From Scatomorpha sp964367935 (GTDB taxonomy: Bacteria; Bacillota; Clostridia; Oscillospirales; Oscillospiraceae), in assembly GCA_964367935.1 (NCBI GenBank), contig CAYIYZ010000001.1, positions 394,539-458,538 of the forward strand: DNA of 64,000 nt, read 5' to 3'. The stretch's first letter is position 1. Each line of letters begins with the position of its first letter. Position numbers and translations under genes: made by a program. This document shows positions 48,505 to 56,247 of the stretch, in pieces. The notes beneath the pieces were generated by a model. That model was given only the letters and a program-made list of their open reading frames with translations. It was not told the DNA's origin and searched no databases.

Positions 48505-48703
48505 ACGAGGGCGTCGCTCCTTACGGTGCCAAACCCTTCGTCCTTTGTCGTGCAAAGATTTTTCTAAAATCACGGCGAGTTGCCTGGTCTGATTTTAGAA
48601 AAATGTTAGATTTTATCTGCGGCGGGGCGTGTACACGCCGCAGATTCCTATCGAGGTTCGCAAGCCGAGCACCCCTTTTTTGGCGAAAAACAGGTTTTTC
48701 GCC
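48505..48703 (-). repeat. intergenic repeat family B, copy 3
   Basis: Reverse-orientation copy. Arms of the 15-bp stem are at 48558-48572 and 48590-48604, with the same 17-base loop as copy 1 (reverse complement). Position 8 of the arm is T here and A in copy 1, with the matching change in the partner arm. GGCGTGTACACGCC core and terminal hairpin GGCGAAAAAC/GTTTTTCGCC (48682-48703) are intact. Confidence 0.85.
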
Positions 48704-48707
48704 AACT

Positions 48708-48741
48708 AAAAATAGAGTAGCCCGAGGGCTACTCTATTTTA
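48708..48741. terminator. terminator of the 5'-nucleotidase gene
   Basis: AAATAGAGTAGCCC / GGGCTACTCTATTT stem, A/T-rich on both sides, just after the minus-strand stop codon. Confidence 0.85.
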
Positions 48742-48751
48742 TAAAATAAAC

Positions 48752-50935
48752 TTATGCTGCTGTCTCGAACTCAACCATCTCGAGCATGTTGTAGAATACC
48801 TGAGAAACTTCAGCACGTGTTAGGCTCTTCTCAGGACCGAAACTGCCGTCCTCATAGCCGTTTATGCCACCGTACTGATAGAACATCATTACAGATTCCT
48901 TGTACATCTCGTCTATGTCAGCTGCATCGGTAAATACCATGTCAGCACGATCAGCGTCCATAGCTATGGTCTGCTCCGTAGCGGTAGCGACTTCCTGCAT
49001 GAACATAGCACCATAGTAAGCCATCATCTCACGGCTTATGGGCATCATGAGTTCCTCATCGGTCATTTCGTTGTCGAACATGTTCTGAGCAGCTTCCATC
49101 CAGTTGTCACCGGTGGTCTCGTAGCTCATGTCCATCTCAACGCCGTATACTTCATACATGCGGTAAAGAACCGTCAAGTACTGTGCAACTGTCATCTGGC
49201 CGTCAACACCGAAAGTGCCGTCGCCCATACCCATTACGAGTTCAGCGTCATAGGAGTAAGCAACTGCGTTGTAGTACCAACCGTCAAGAGCGATATCGGA
49301 AAAGCTGTCCTGAAGTGTGACTATAGTCATCTCATCATTTGCCTCACCGTACATCTCGGCTGTGATAACGCCCTCAAGAACCTGCTCAACGTAGTCTATA
49401 ACTGCTAGATCCAGAGGAATGCTGGTGTTAAAGGACTCGCCCCTTGCAAATGCACCGTAGGTGTCACCACCTGCGGAGAGGAAGTCATTTGTTGCTACAG
49501 TGTAAGTGCCGTCAAGGCTAAACTCCTTGTCGCCTACCATCGTGATTGTTACACGTGCGCCGGGCATTGCCGGTGCGTAGTAGGTGGAGTCGGGGTACAT
49601 CTCACCGTTCTCATAAGGAACAGTTGTGTCAAGCGTCATTACTATGCCGCTCATCTGGGGGAAAGCGCCTATAGCTGCAGGAGTTGTCTGAGTTGCTGCC
49701 TCTATAGCCTCGAGTAGCTCAGCACCTGTGACTACCTTAGTTGTCAAAGCGTTGCCGAAGGGCAATACAGTGTTGATGTCCTTCATCGTCACTTCGCCTG
49801 CCTCGATAGTAGCACGGATACCACCACCGTTTGTTATAGCGGCGTCAACGGGGTTGCCACTCTCTTCTGCTGCCCATACCATAGCGTCAGCTATGAGTGA
49901 GCCGAGGTTTGTGGGCATGGTGCGCAGACCGGGGTCACGCTCGCCGTTTAAAAGTACTTCTGTCGTTGCGAATACCTTTTCAAACTCAGCGTCTACGCCT
50001 GCCATCAACTCAGCTGTCATAGCGGCAACAGCCTCATCGGATACGCTCTCGTCGCCGATCTCAACGAGCTCGGTGGTGATCATGCCTTCAGCGTCTATCA
50101 TGACAACACCGACGTTATCGCCGCTTGAACCTGTAGATACAAGAACTGCGCCGTTTGTCTCGTAGTCGTTTGCCATGCCGTCGATTACAGTGTGGGAGTG
50201 TCCGTCGATGAAAAGGTCAATGCCGTCAACACCGGCGAGAACATCAGTGGATCTGTTAGGTGCGGATGCGGGGTCTACGCCCAAGTGACCTAATGCGATG
50301 ATAACATCACAGCCCTCAGCCTCAAGCATAGTGACCTGCTCCTCTGCAGCGGCGACAAGCTCGTCACCTGCGGGGAAGTAAAGTCCCTTAATCTTGTCAG
50401 GGTGTGCTTTTGTCATAGTCTCGGGAGTAGCCAGTCCGAAAAGGCCAATCTTCACACCATTTGTGGTGGAGAAGTAAGTGTACTCATCGAATGCAGCTTC
50501 GCCTTCGTATGTAACGCCTGCCGCTAAGGTGCGGTATGTAGCTGATGCAAGCACGGTAGAGATGTTCTCGTAACCGTAATCCAGCTCGTGGTTACCGAGA
50601 GCAGAATATCCGTAGCCAACAGCGTTCATGAGGCGCATAGCCTCTTCACCCATGGACTCGTTTACGTAGATTGTGCCCTGTAGGTAGTCACCTGCGTCCA
50701 TTACCACAACTTCTGCGCCCTTAGCTTCGTAGTCAGCCTTTAATGCCGCTACATAAGCGTAGGTCTCCACAGCACCGTGGATGTCGTTCGTGTGCAGGAT
50801 GACAAATGTATCCTCCATGCTTGTGTCAGTCGGCTCCGTCGTTGTCGGTGCTTCTTCCGCAAATGCTGTCATGCCCAGTGAAAATACCATTGCGACAACC
50901 AACATTAACGAAAGCAGTTTCTTCGTGTTTTTCAT
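48752..50935 (-). CDS. secreted 5'-nucleotidase/metallophosphatase with SLH domains
   Basis: 727 residues. Signal peptide (LLSLMLVVAMVFSLGMTAFA), then a calcineurin-like domain (VILHTNDIHGAVE, VVMDAGDYLQG, ALGNHELDYG, DGHSHTVIDG), a 5'-nucleotidase C-terminal domain (NGGGIRATIEAGEVTMKDINTVLPFGN) and, from about residue 560, two to three SLH-like modules (FSDIALDGWYYNAVAY; a last one ends SLTRAEVSQVFYNML). It likely releases phosphate or nucleosides at the cell surface and is held by wall polymer. GGGAGGTAC precedes the ATG. Confidence 0.92.
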   Translation of the reverse strand: MKNTKKLLSLMLVVAMVFSLGMTAFAEEAPTTTEPTDTSMEDTFVILHTNDIHGAVETYAYVAALKADYEAKGAEVVVMDAGDYLQGTIYVNESMGEEAMRLMNAVGYGYSALGNHELDYGYENISTVLASATYRTLAAGVTYEGEAAFDEYTYFSTTNGVKIGLFGLATPETMTKAHPDKIKGLYFPAGDELVAAAEEQVTMLEAEGCDVIIALGHLGVDPASAPNRSTDVLAGVDGIDLFIDGHSHTVIDGMANDYETNGAVLVSTGSSGDNVGVVMIDAEGMITTELVEIGDESVSDEAVAAMTAELMAGVDAEFEKVFATTEVLLNGERDPGLRTMPTNLGSLIADAMVWAAEESGNPVDAAITNGGGIRATIEAGEVTMKDINTVLPFGNALTTKVVTGAELLEAIEAATQTTPAAIGAFPQMSGIVMTLDTTVPYENGEMYPDSTYYAPAMPGARVTITMVGDKEFSLDGTYTVATNDFLSAGGDTYGAFARGESFNTSIPLDLAVIDYVEQVLEGVITAEMYGEANDEMTIVTLQDSFSDIALDGWYYNAVAYSYDAELVMGMGDGTFGVDGQMTVAQYLTVLYRMYEVYGVEMDMSYETTGDNWMEAAQNMFDNEMTDEELMMPISREMMAYYGAMFMQEVATATEQTIAMDADRADMVFTDAADIDEMYKESVMMFYQYGGINGYEDGSFGPEKSLTRAEVSQVFYNMLEMVEFETAA

Positions 50936-50962
50936 ATTGTACCTCCCTATATTTTTTTACCC

Positions 50963-50987
50963 GTACTTTAGTACAAAGTTTATTATA
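50963..50987 (-). promoter_or_regulatory. -10 element and palindrome upstream of the 5'-nucleotidase
   Basis: On the minus strand a perfect TATAAT (50982-50987) lies 47 bases before the start codon; a weak TTTTAA is 17 bases upstream. The palindrome GTACTTTAGTAC (50963-50974) falls at about +1 to +12 and could be an operator. Confidence 0.5.
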
Positions 50988-51102
50988 CATCAGTGTCGAT
51001 CATATTAAAAGACAAATTTTATACAAATTAAAATCAAGTTTTTTAGTGCGTTTTTTGACTTGTTTATCACTTTAATATCACACGCGTGGCCCTTACTTTT
51101 AC

Positions 51103-51131
51103 TTGCTCACGGTGCTATACTGTTGTATAAT
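51103..51131 (+). promoter_or_regulatory. promoter of thyA
   Basis: TTGCTC, 17-base spacer, perfect TATAAT, 30 bases before the start codon. Confidence 0.75.
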
Positions 51132-51160
51132 GGTGAAATATTGTGGTGAGGTGATTATGT

Positions 51161-51991
51161 ATGAGTCGTGCGGATGAAATTTTCATAGAAAATTGCAGAG
51201 ATATCTTAGATAAAGGCGTGTGGGATAGGGGACTGCCAGTGCGACCGAGGTGGTCGGACGGGGAGGCGGCACATACTGTAAAGCGCTTTGGCCTAGTCAA
51301 TCGCTATGACCTTACGGAAGAATTTCCTATACTGACACTCAGGCGTACATTTTGGAAATCGGCTGTGGACGAGCTTTTATGGATATGGCAGAAGAAGTCG
51401 AATAATATAAAAGACTTGGGCAGCAAGGTCTGGGATCAGTGGGCGGACGATGAGGGCAGTATAGGCAAGGCGTACGGTTATCAGCTCGGCGTGAAGCACA
51501 AGTATGCCGAGGGTGAGTTCGATCAGGTTGACAGACTGCTATATGACCTCAAAAATAACAGACATTCACGGCGTATGATGACAAATATATATAACTTTGC
51601 GGACTTGCATGAGATGGCCTTGTACCCTTGTGCGTATTCTATGACTTTTAATGTGTCGGGAGATACCTTGAATGCGATATTAAATCAGCGCAGTCAGGAT
51701 ATGTTGACGGCAAATAACTGGAATGTGTGCCAGTATGCGGCGTTGACGCATATGCTGGCGCAGGTCTCGGGCCTTAAGGTCGGCGAATTTATGCATGTAA
51801 TAGCGGATGCACATATATATGACAGGCATGTGCCTATGGTGGAGCGCATATTGCAAAATCCTGTGAAAGGTTCGGCACAGCTCAGGGTAGACGAGAGTGT
51901 GAGCGACTTTTACGCTTTTACGAAGGACAGTTTTCGTTTAGAGGGTTATGAATATACGGAGTTTAGTGAGAAGATACCCGTAGCGGAGTAA
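51161..51991 (+). CDS. thyA: thymidylate synthase
   Basis: 276 residues. ALYPCAYSMTF contains the catalytic Cys; RSQDMLTANNWNVCQYAALTHM, GEFMHVIADAHIYDRH and KDSFRLEGYEY are conserved folate- and dUMP-binding blocks. Makes dTMP from dUMP with methylene-tetrahydrofolate, producing dihydrofolate, which the next gene can recycle. A GAGGTGATT ribosome-binding site precedes the ATG. Confidence 0.97.
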   Translation: MSRADEIFIENCRDILDKGVWDRGLPVRPRWSDGEAAHTVKRFGLVNRYDLTEEFPILTLRRTFWKSAVDELLWIWQKKSNNIKDLGSKVWDQWADDEGSIGKAYGYQLGVKHKYAEGEFDQVDRLLYDLKNNRHSRRMMTNIYNFADLHEMALYPCAYSMTFNVSGDTLNAILNQRSQDMLTANNWNVCQYAALTHMLAQVSGLKVGEFMHVIADAHIYDRHVPMVERILQNPVKGSAQLRVDESVSDFYAFTKDSFRLEGYEYTEFSEKIPVAE

Positions 51992-52102
51992 CGAGTGAAT
52001 AGTGAAGGATTATTGTGTCGCCATAGGCGGAAATTGAATCATGGCGTAGACATATCGCAATTTTTCACTAAATAAAATGTAATAAACGATAGGAGAGATT
52101 AC

Positions 52103-52633
52103 ATGGAGTATAAAGCTTTAGAAGCGATAGTGGCGGTCTACTCCGACTGGGGCTTGGGGTGTGAGGGCACACAGCCTGTGGTCGTAAGTGAGGATAGGCG
52201 ACATTTTGCGAATTTGACAAAGGGTGCGGCTATAATAGTGGGTCGTAAGACTATGGAAGACTTCCCGAACGGCAAGCCCTTAGCTAATAGACACAATATA
52301 GTGCTCACACGCTCAAAAGCGGAGATAGAGGGCGCCTTTACAGCGTATTCGCTTGCATCAGCTTTGATGGAGGCGAGTAAATACGAGCGAGTGTTTGTGG
52401 TGGGCGGAGCGAGTTTGTATAATGCGATGTTACCGGGACTGGATCGGATATACGTAACGAAAGTGGAGGCTATGCCTAAGTCGGATGTGTTTTTACCGAA
52501 TTTGGATGAGTCGAGTGAGTGGAGGTGCACGGAAAAGGGCGAGCGTCTTTGTAGTGAAAACGGCGTGCATTACTGCTTCTGTGTGTATGAACGGATATTG
52601 CCTTACGGCGATGAATTAGGTTATTCTTTTTGA
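52103..52633 (+). CDS. folA: dihydrofolate reductase
   Basis: 176 residues. AIVAVYSDWGLGCEGTQPVVVSEDRRHFANLTKGA matches the N-terminal DHFR block; AAIIVGRKTMEDFP and FVVGGASLYNAMLPGLDRIYVTKVE are clear NADPH-binding motifs. The usual acidic residue in the substrate pocket (Asp27/Glu30 type) appears as the Glu of VSEDRRHF, and the Met20-type loop is divergent. It recycles dihydrofolate from ThyA, its upstream neighbour. Confidence 0.9.
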   Translation: MEYKALEAIVAVYSDWGLGCEGTQPVVVSEDRRHFANLTKGAAIIVGRKTMEDFPNGKPLANRHNIVLTRSKAEIEGAFTAYSLASALMEASKYERVFVVGGASLYNAMLPGLDRIYVTKVEAMPKSDVFLPNLDESSEWRCTEKGERLCSENGVHYCFCVYERILPYGDELGYSF

Positions 52634-52652
52634 TATACTGTATATTTAGTTG

Positions 52653-52681
52653 TTGCAAATTTGATGTTTGTGTGCTATAGT
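52653..52681 (+). promoter_or_regulatory. promoter of rpmE
   Basis: TTGCAA, 17-base spacer, TATAGT, with a leader of about 60 bases holding a CATGATTAAGTCATG hairpin before GAGGTGAAAAG. The hairpin could be a site for L31 autoregulation, but this is only a possibility. Confidence 0.65.
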
Positions 52682-52746
52682 TACCTATGCGTCTTGTAAC
52701 CATGATTAAGTCATGCTCAAGGCAGTAATATAAGAGGTGAAAAGTA

Positions 52747-52947
52747 ATGAGAGAAGGCATACACCCCACATACCACAAGACACCGGTCAAGTGCGCTTGC
52801 GGTAACAAATTTGAGACAGGCTCCACTAGGGAGACTATTTCGGTCGAAATCTGTTCGAAGTGCCACCCGTTTTACACGGGCAAGCAGAAGCTTATAGATA
52901 CGAGCGGTCGTGTGGATAAGTTCAACAGAAAGTTTGGCATGAAGTAA
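52747..52947 (+). CDS. rpmE: 50S ribosomal protein L31, zinc type
   Basis: 66 residues: MREGIHPTYHKTPVKCACGN, then EICSKCHPFYTGKQK and a C-terminal basic tail. CxC and CxxC cysteines make this the zinc-binding (C+) form of L31. Monocistronic, with own promoter and a short terminator. Confidence 0.97.
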   Translation: MREGIHPTYHKTPVKCACGNKFETGSTRETISVEICSKCHPFYTGKQKLIDTSGRVDKFNRKFGMK

Positions 52948-52956
52948 TTGCAATAG

Positions 52957-52985
52957 AGGAGCGTCGAGAAATTGGCGCTCTTTTA
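52957..52985 (+). terminator. weak terminator of rpmE
   Basis: GAGCG / CGCTC stem with a 12-base loop followed by TTTTA. Confidence 0.5.
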
Positions 52986-53011
52986 TAATATTCAGAAAAG
53001 GGGAAATAGTA

Positions 53012-53671
53012 ATGAAAAAGACAATTAGAAAAGTAACAGTATTAGCACTTACGGCACTTATGGTTCTTACCTTAGCAGCTTGCGGAGGCGGCTTTGACGC
53101 ACAGCAGTATGTACAGTGGGAGCTTGATTCTGCGATAATCAATGCAAACCCGGATGAGTACTTAGAAGCTTATGACGGTGAGTACACATTAGAGGACATG
53201 GAAGCATTCTTCTACGATTCTTTGGAAATGGATAAGGACTATCTGTTCGACATGACAACAGTGTATGAAGAGGATTTGACAGAGGAAACGATACAGAGAG
53301 CACGTGACCTACTGGAAGCTGCATACAAAACTTCTGACTATGTAGTAGGCGAGGCACAGGAAAACGGTGACGGATTCTTGGTACCTGTAACTGTAACACC
53401 TTCAAACGTTTTGATTGACACAGTGACAACAGAGCTGCTCGATGCTATGCTTGACGATTACATAAACGGCACATATGACACGACGCAGGATCGTGAGGAA
53501 GCATATACAGCTATGCTTTTGGATGCACTTGAGGCGAATATAGCAGCACCCACCTACGGTGATCCTATAGAGGTCAATGTACATGTGGAATTAGTTGGTG
53601 AAGTATACGACATCGATGACGATGACTTCAACCAGATTGCACTGTCGGTTCTCCCCTTCGGAGTGGGCTAA
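53012..53671 (+). CDS. lipoprotein of unknown function
   Basis: 219 residues. Lipoprotein signal with lipobox LAAC (Cys at 24). The mature part is acidic and helical: QYVQWELDSAIINANPDEYLEAY and EETIQRARDLLEAAYKTSDYVV, ending in a beta-rich VNVHVELVGEVYDIDDDDF. The layout resembles clostridial DUF5105-like lipoproteins, but I cannot assign it with confidence. GGGGAAATAG precedes the ATG; a strong terminator follows. Confidence 0.8.
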   Translation: MKKTIRKVTVLALTALMVLTLAACGGGFDAQQYVQWELDSAIINANPDEYLEAYDGEYTLEDMEAFFYDSLEMDKDYLFDMTTVYEEDLTEETIQRARDLLEAAYKTSDYVVGEAQENGDGFLVPVTVTPSNVLIDTVTTELLDAMLDDYINGTYDTTQDREEAYTAMLLDALEANIAAPTYGDPIEVNVHVELVGEVYDIDDDDFNQIALSVLPFGVG

Positions 53672-53682
53672 AAAGAAATGAT

Positions 53683-53714
53683 AAAACCCCCGACGCAATT
53701 GCGTCGGGGGTTTT
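53683..53714. terminator. terminator of the lipoprotein gene
   Basis: AAAACCCCCGACGC / GCGTCGGGGGTTTT perfect 14-bp stem; bidirectional. Confidence 0.93.
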
Positions 53715-53741
53715 ATATGCGCTTAGTTCATACTTAATGCG

Positions 53742-53774
53742 AAAACGGACGGAGCTTTAGCTCCGTCCGTTTTA
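53742..53774. terminator. terminator of the rpmG-rplA operon
   Basis: AAAACGGACGGAGC / GCTCCGTCCGTTTT perfect 14-bp stem, loop TTTA, 9 bases after the rplA stop codon on the minus strand. Confidence 0.93.
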
Positions 53775-53783
53775 TAATCGCAA

Positions 53784-54476
53784 CTAGATCTGCTTCTGAG
53801 CGTTGATCTTAACGCCGGGGCCCATCGTGGAAGCGGTTACACAGCTTTTGATGTACTGACCCTTAGCCGCAGCGGGCTTAGCCTTGATGATAGCTGAAAT
53901 GAGTGCATTGTAGTTATCAGCAAGCTTCTCAGCGCCGAAACTCACCTTGCCTATCGGGCAGTGGATGATGTTTGTCTTGTCAAGACGATACTCAATCTTA
54001 CCGGCCTTAACTTCGTTTACAGCCTGAGCGATGTTCGGTGTGACAGTGCCGGCCTTGGGTGAGGGCATAAGACCCTTAGGGCCAAGCACCTTACCGAGAC
54101 GACCGACGGTACCCATCATGTCGGGTGTCGCAATAACGACGTCGAAGTCAAACCAGTTCTCGGACTGAATCTTCTGCATGAGCTCAGCACCACCGTAGAA
54201 ATCAGCGCCTGCCTCCTTGGCCTCCTCCTCACGCTCCGGCTTACAGAATACCAGAACACGAGCAGTCTTACCGGTACCGTGCGGTAGCACGATAGCGCCT
54301 CTTACCTGCTGGTCAGCGTGACGTGAGTCAACGCCGAGCTTTACGTGTAGCTCAACTGTCTCGTCGAACTTTGCACGGCTCGCCTTGCAAACCAAATCGA
54401 ATGCCTCTGCGGGCACATACAGAGCCTGCTTATCTATGAGCTTCTCGCTCTCTTTATAATTTTTACCTCTGAACAA
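53784..54476 (-). CDS. rplA: 50S ribosomal protein L1
   Basis: 230 residues. FDETVELHVKLGVDSRHADQQVRG, VLPHGTGK and GPKGLMPSPKAGTV are L1 signatures. L1 forms the ribosomal stalk at the E site and represses its own mRNA in many bacteria. Here a strong terminator follows directly and rplJ/rplL are not downstream. Confidence 0.98.
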   Translation of the reverse strand: MFRGKNYKESEKLIDKQALYVPAEAFDLVCKASRAKFDETVELHVKLGVDSRHADQQVRGAIVLPHGTGKTARVLVFCKPEREEEAKEAGADFYGGAELMQKIQSENWFDFDVVIATPDMMGTVGRLGKVLGPKGLMPSPKAGTVTPNIAQAVNEVKAGKIEYRLDKTNIIHCPIGKVSFGAEKLADNYNALISAIIKAKPAAAKGQYIKSCVTASTMGPGVKINAQKQI

Positions 54477-54554
54477 TTTACGTTCCTCCTAATTTTGTGG
54501 TTTTTCGGAGCTTAATCCTCCCACGTAGGCGGTCAACACCGCCCCAACAGCTGA

Positions 54555-54980
54555 TTACTCGCCTATGAGTACGCCCATGCTACGGCAAGTGCCGGCGATC
54601 ATGGACATTGCAGACTCTACACTTGTGCAGTTTAGGTCGGGCATCTTCTGCTCGGCTATCTTGCGCAAGTCCTCCTGAGAAATGGTGGCAACCTTATCCT
54701 TCTGGGGTACGCCCGAACCACTCTCGATACCGCAAGCCTTCTTTATGAGCAGAGCGGCAGGGGGTGTCTTTGTGATGAACGAAAAGCTACGGTCAGCATA
54801 GACCGTGATGACTACGGGGATCATCATACCCATGTCATTCTTTGTGCGCTCGTTAAAGTCTTTAGTAAACTGGCCTATGTTAATGCCGTACTGACCGAGC
54901 GCGGGACCTACGGGCGGCGCGGGTGTTGCCTTACCTGCGGGTACCTGGAATCTAACATATCCTACAATTTTCTGTGCCAA
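54555..54980 (-). CDS. rplK: 50S ribosomal protein L11
   Basis: 141 residues. PPVGPALGQYGINIGQFTKDFN and KDKVATISQEDLRKIAEQKMPDLN are diagnostic. Part of the GTPase-associated centre. About 78 bases separate it from rplA. Confidence 0.98.
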   Translation of the reverse strand: MAQKIVGYVRFQVPAGKATPAPPVGPALGQYGINIGQFTKDFNERTKNDMGMMIPVVITVYADRSFSFITKTPPAALLIKKACGIESGSGVPQKDKVATISQEDLRKIAEQKMPDLNCTSVESAMSMIAGTCRSMGVLIGE

Positions 54981-55010
54981 GTTAGAGCACCTCTTTCAAT
55001 AATTAATCTG

Positions 55011-55529
55011 TTAATTTGCAGACTCGATCTGATCGAGCTCCAAATCAACGGGCGTCTCACGCCCGAACATGGAAACCACAACACGCACCCTGTCCTTCTC
55101 GGGGTCGAGCTCTTCGATAGTACCCAAGAAACCGTCCAATGGTCCGTCTGTGACCTTAACAGTGTCGCCCACCGCAAACTCCAATAGAGTTTCGTGACGC
55201 TCCACGCCCATTTCTATGATCTCCTGCTCGGTAAGCGGGATGGGCTTGCCTGCGCTACCGACAAAGCCGGTCGAGCCACGCACATTACGTACTAAATGCC
55301 AGCTCTCGTCCGTCATAATCATCTTCACGAGCACATAGCCCGGGAAGGTCTTGCGTTCATAAGTTTTTTCTCCGGAATCCGTACGTTCCGTAACCGTCTC
55401 CATGGGGATATTGACCTCGTGGATCAAGTCCGTCATCTTACGGTTCTCAGCCGCCTTCATCACAGCGGCCGCAACGGCGTTCTCATAGCCGGAGTATGTG
55501 TGCACCACATACCATTTAACGTCCGTCAT
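55011..55529 (-). CDS. nusG: transcription termination/antitermination factor NusG
   Basis: 172 residues. WYVVHTYSGYENAV (NGN domain), FPGYVLVKM, WHLVRNVRGSTGFVG and the C-terminal KOW domain (FAVGDTVKVTDGPLDGFLGTIEELD). Binds RNA polymerase. It directly follows secE with no gap. Confidence 0.98.
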   Translation of the reverse strand: MTDVKWYVVHTYSGYENAVAAAVMKAAENRKMTDLIHEVNIPMETVTERTDSGEKTYERKTFPGYVLVKMIMTDESWHLVRNVRGSTGFVGSAGKPIPLTEQEIIEMGVERHETLLEFAVGDTVKVTDGPLDGFLGTIEELDPEKDRVRVVVSMFGRETPVDLELDQIESAN

Positions 55530-55802
55530 TTAACCCACCAAGTCGAGCAGAGTGCTCACGCCAAGGGTTGCGATCTGATCGAAGCCCCAAAGCACTAAAG
55601 CAGCAGCGCCCATTACTCCCAGTGCTATAGCGGTGTTTGTAACCACCTGTGCACGAGTGGGCCATAAGACTTTCTTGACCTCGGTCTTCATCTCACGAAA
55701 CCATTTTGCTATGCGCTTACCTAATGTGAGCTTCTCCTCGGTTTTCTTAACCGCCTCGGTAGAAGTTTTTGCGGGAGCCGCTTTCTTGTTATCGTCTGCC
55801 AT
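55530..55802 (-). CDS. secE: preprotein translocase subunit SecE
   Basis: 90 residues: a charged Lys-rich N-terminus, the amphipathic WFREMKTEVKKVLWPTRAQV segment and one membrane helix. Part of the SecYEG channel. Its stop codon is adjacent to the nusG start. Confidence 0.96.
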   Translation of the reverse strand: MADDNKKAAPAKTSTEAVKKTEEKLTLGKRIAKWFREMKTEVKKVLWPTRAQVVTNTAIALGVMGAAALVLWGFDQIATLGVSTLLDLVG

Positions 55803-55821
55803 AAAATTCCTCTCCTCAGCT

Positions 55822-55983
55822 CTACTTCGTTTCGTTGTGGACAGTGTGTGTCCTACAACGCCAACAATACTTTTTCCTCTCCAGCCTGTCGGGAGTGTTC
55901 TTCTTGTTCTTCTTAGTGAAGTAATTACGCTCCTTGCAGTCGCTGCACCTCAGTACTACTTTGATTCTTGCATCAGCAGCCAT
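55822..55983 (-). CDS. rpmG: 50S ribosomal protein L33, zinc type
   Basis: 53 residues from ATG 55983 (MAADARIKVVL). CSDCKERNYFT and YCWRCRTHT carry the two CxxC pairs of the zinc-binding form. A longer frame to 56043 is not needed: AGGAGGTGCC sits just ahead of the chosen ATG. Confidence 0.96.
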   Translation of the reverse strand: MAADARIKVVLRCSDCKERNYFTKKNKKNTPDRLERKKYCWRCRTHTVHNETK

Positions 55984-56156
55984 GTATTCGGCACCTCCTA
56001 TTATTATTTGTCGCTCGACTGCCCCGCACGGAGCTCGTCCCACGTACTTTCGTACGCAACAACGCTCTCAGCGCAAAACGCCTGCGACATTGCCTCCCTG
56101 TATTGGTCGGTACTTTTGCACGAAAAATCGGCCTGTCCGACCGACAGGTATCGATG

Positions 56157-56185
56157 AGTATATCACATACATGCCTTGCGGTCAA
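56157..56185 (-). promoter_or_regulatory. promoter of the rpmG-secE-nusG-rplK-rplA operon
   Basis: On the minus strand TTGACC, a 17-base spacer and TATACT, about 170 bases before rpmG. The leader between promoter and rpmG is long, which is common for ribosomal operons. Confidence 0.75.
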
Positions 56186-56247
56186 TACATTTTTGACTCT
56201 TTTTACATAAAATATAATGAAAATGTCTAAGTTTCAGCACCAACTTT

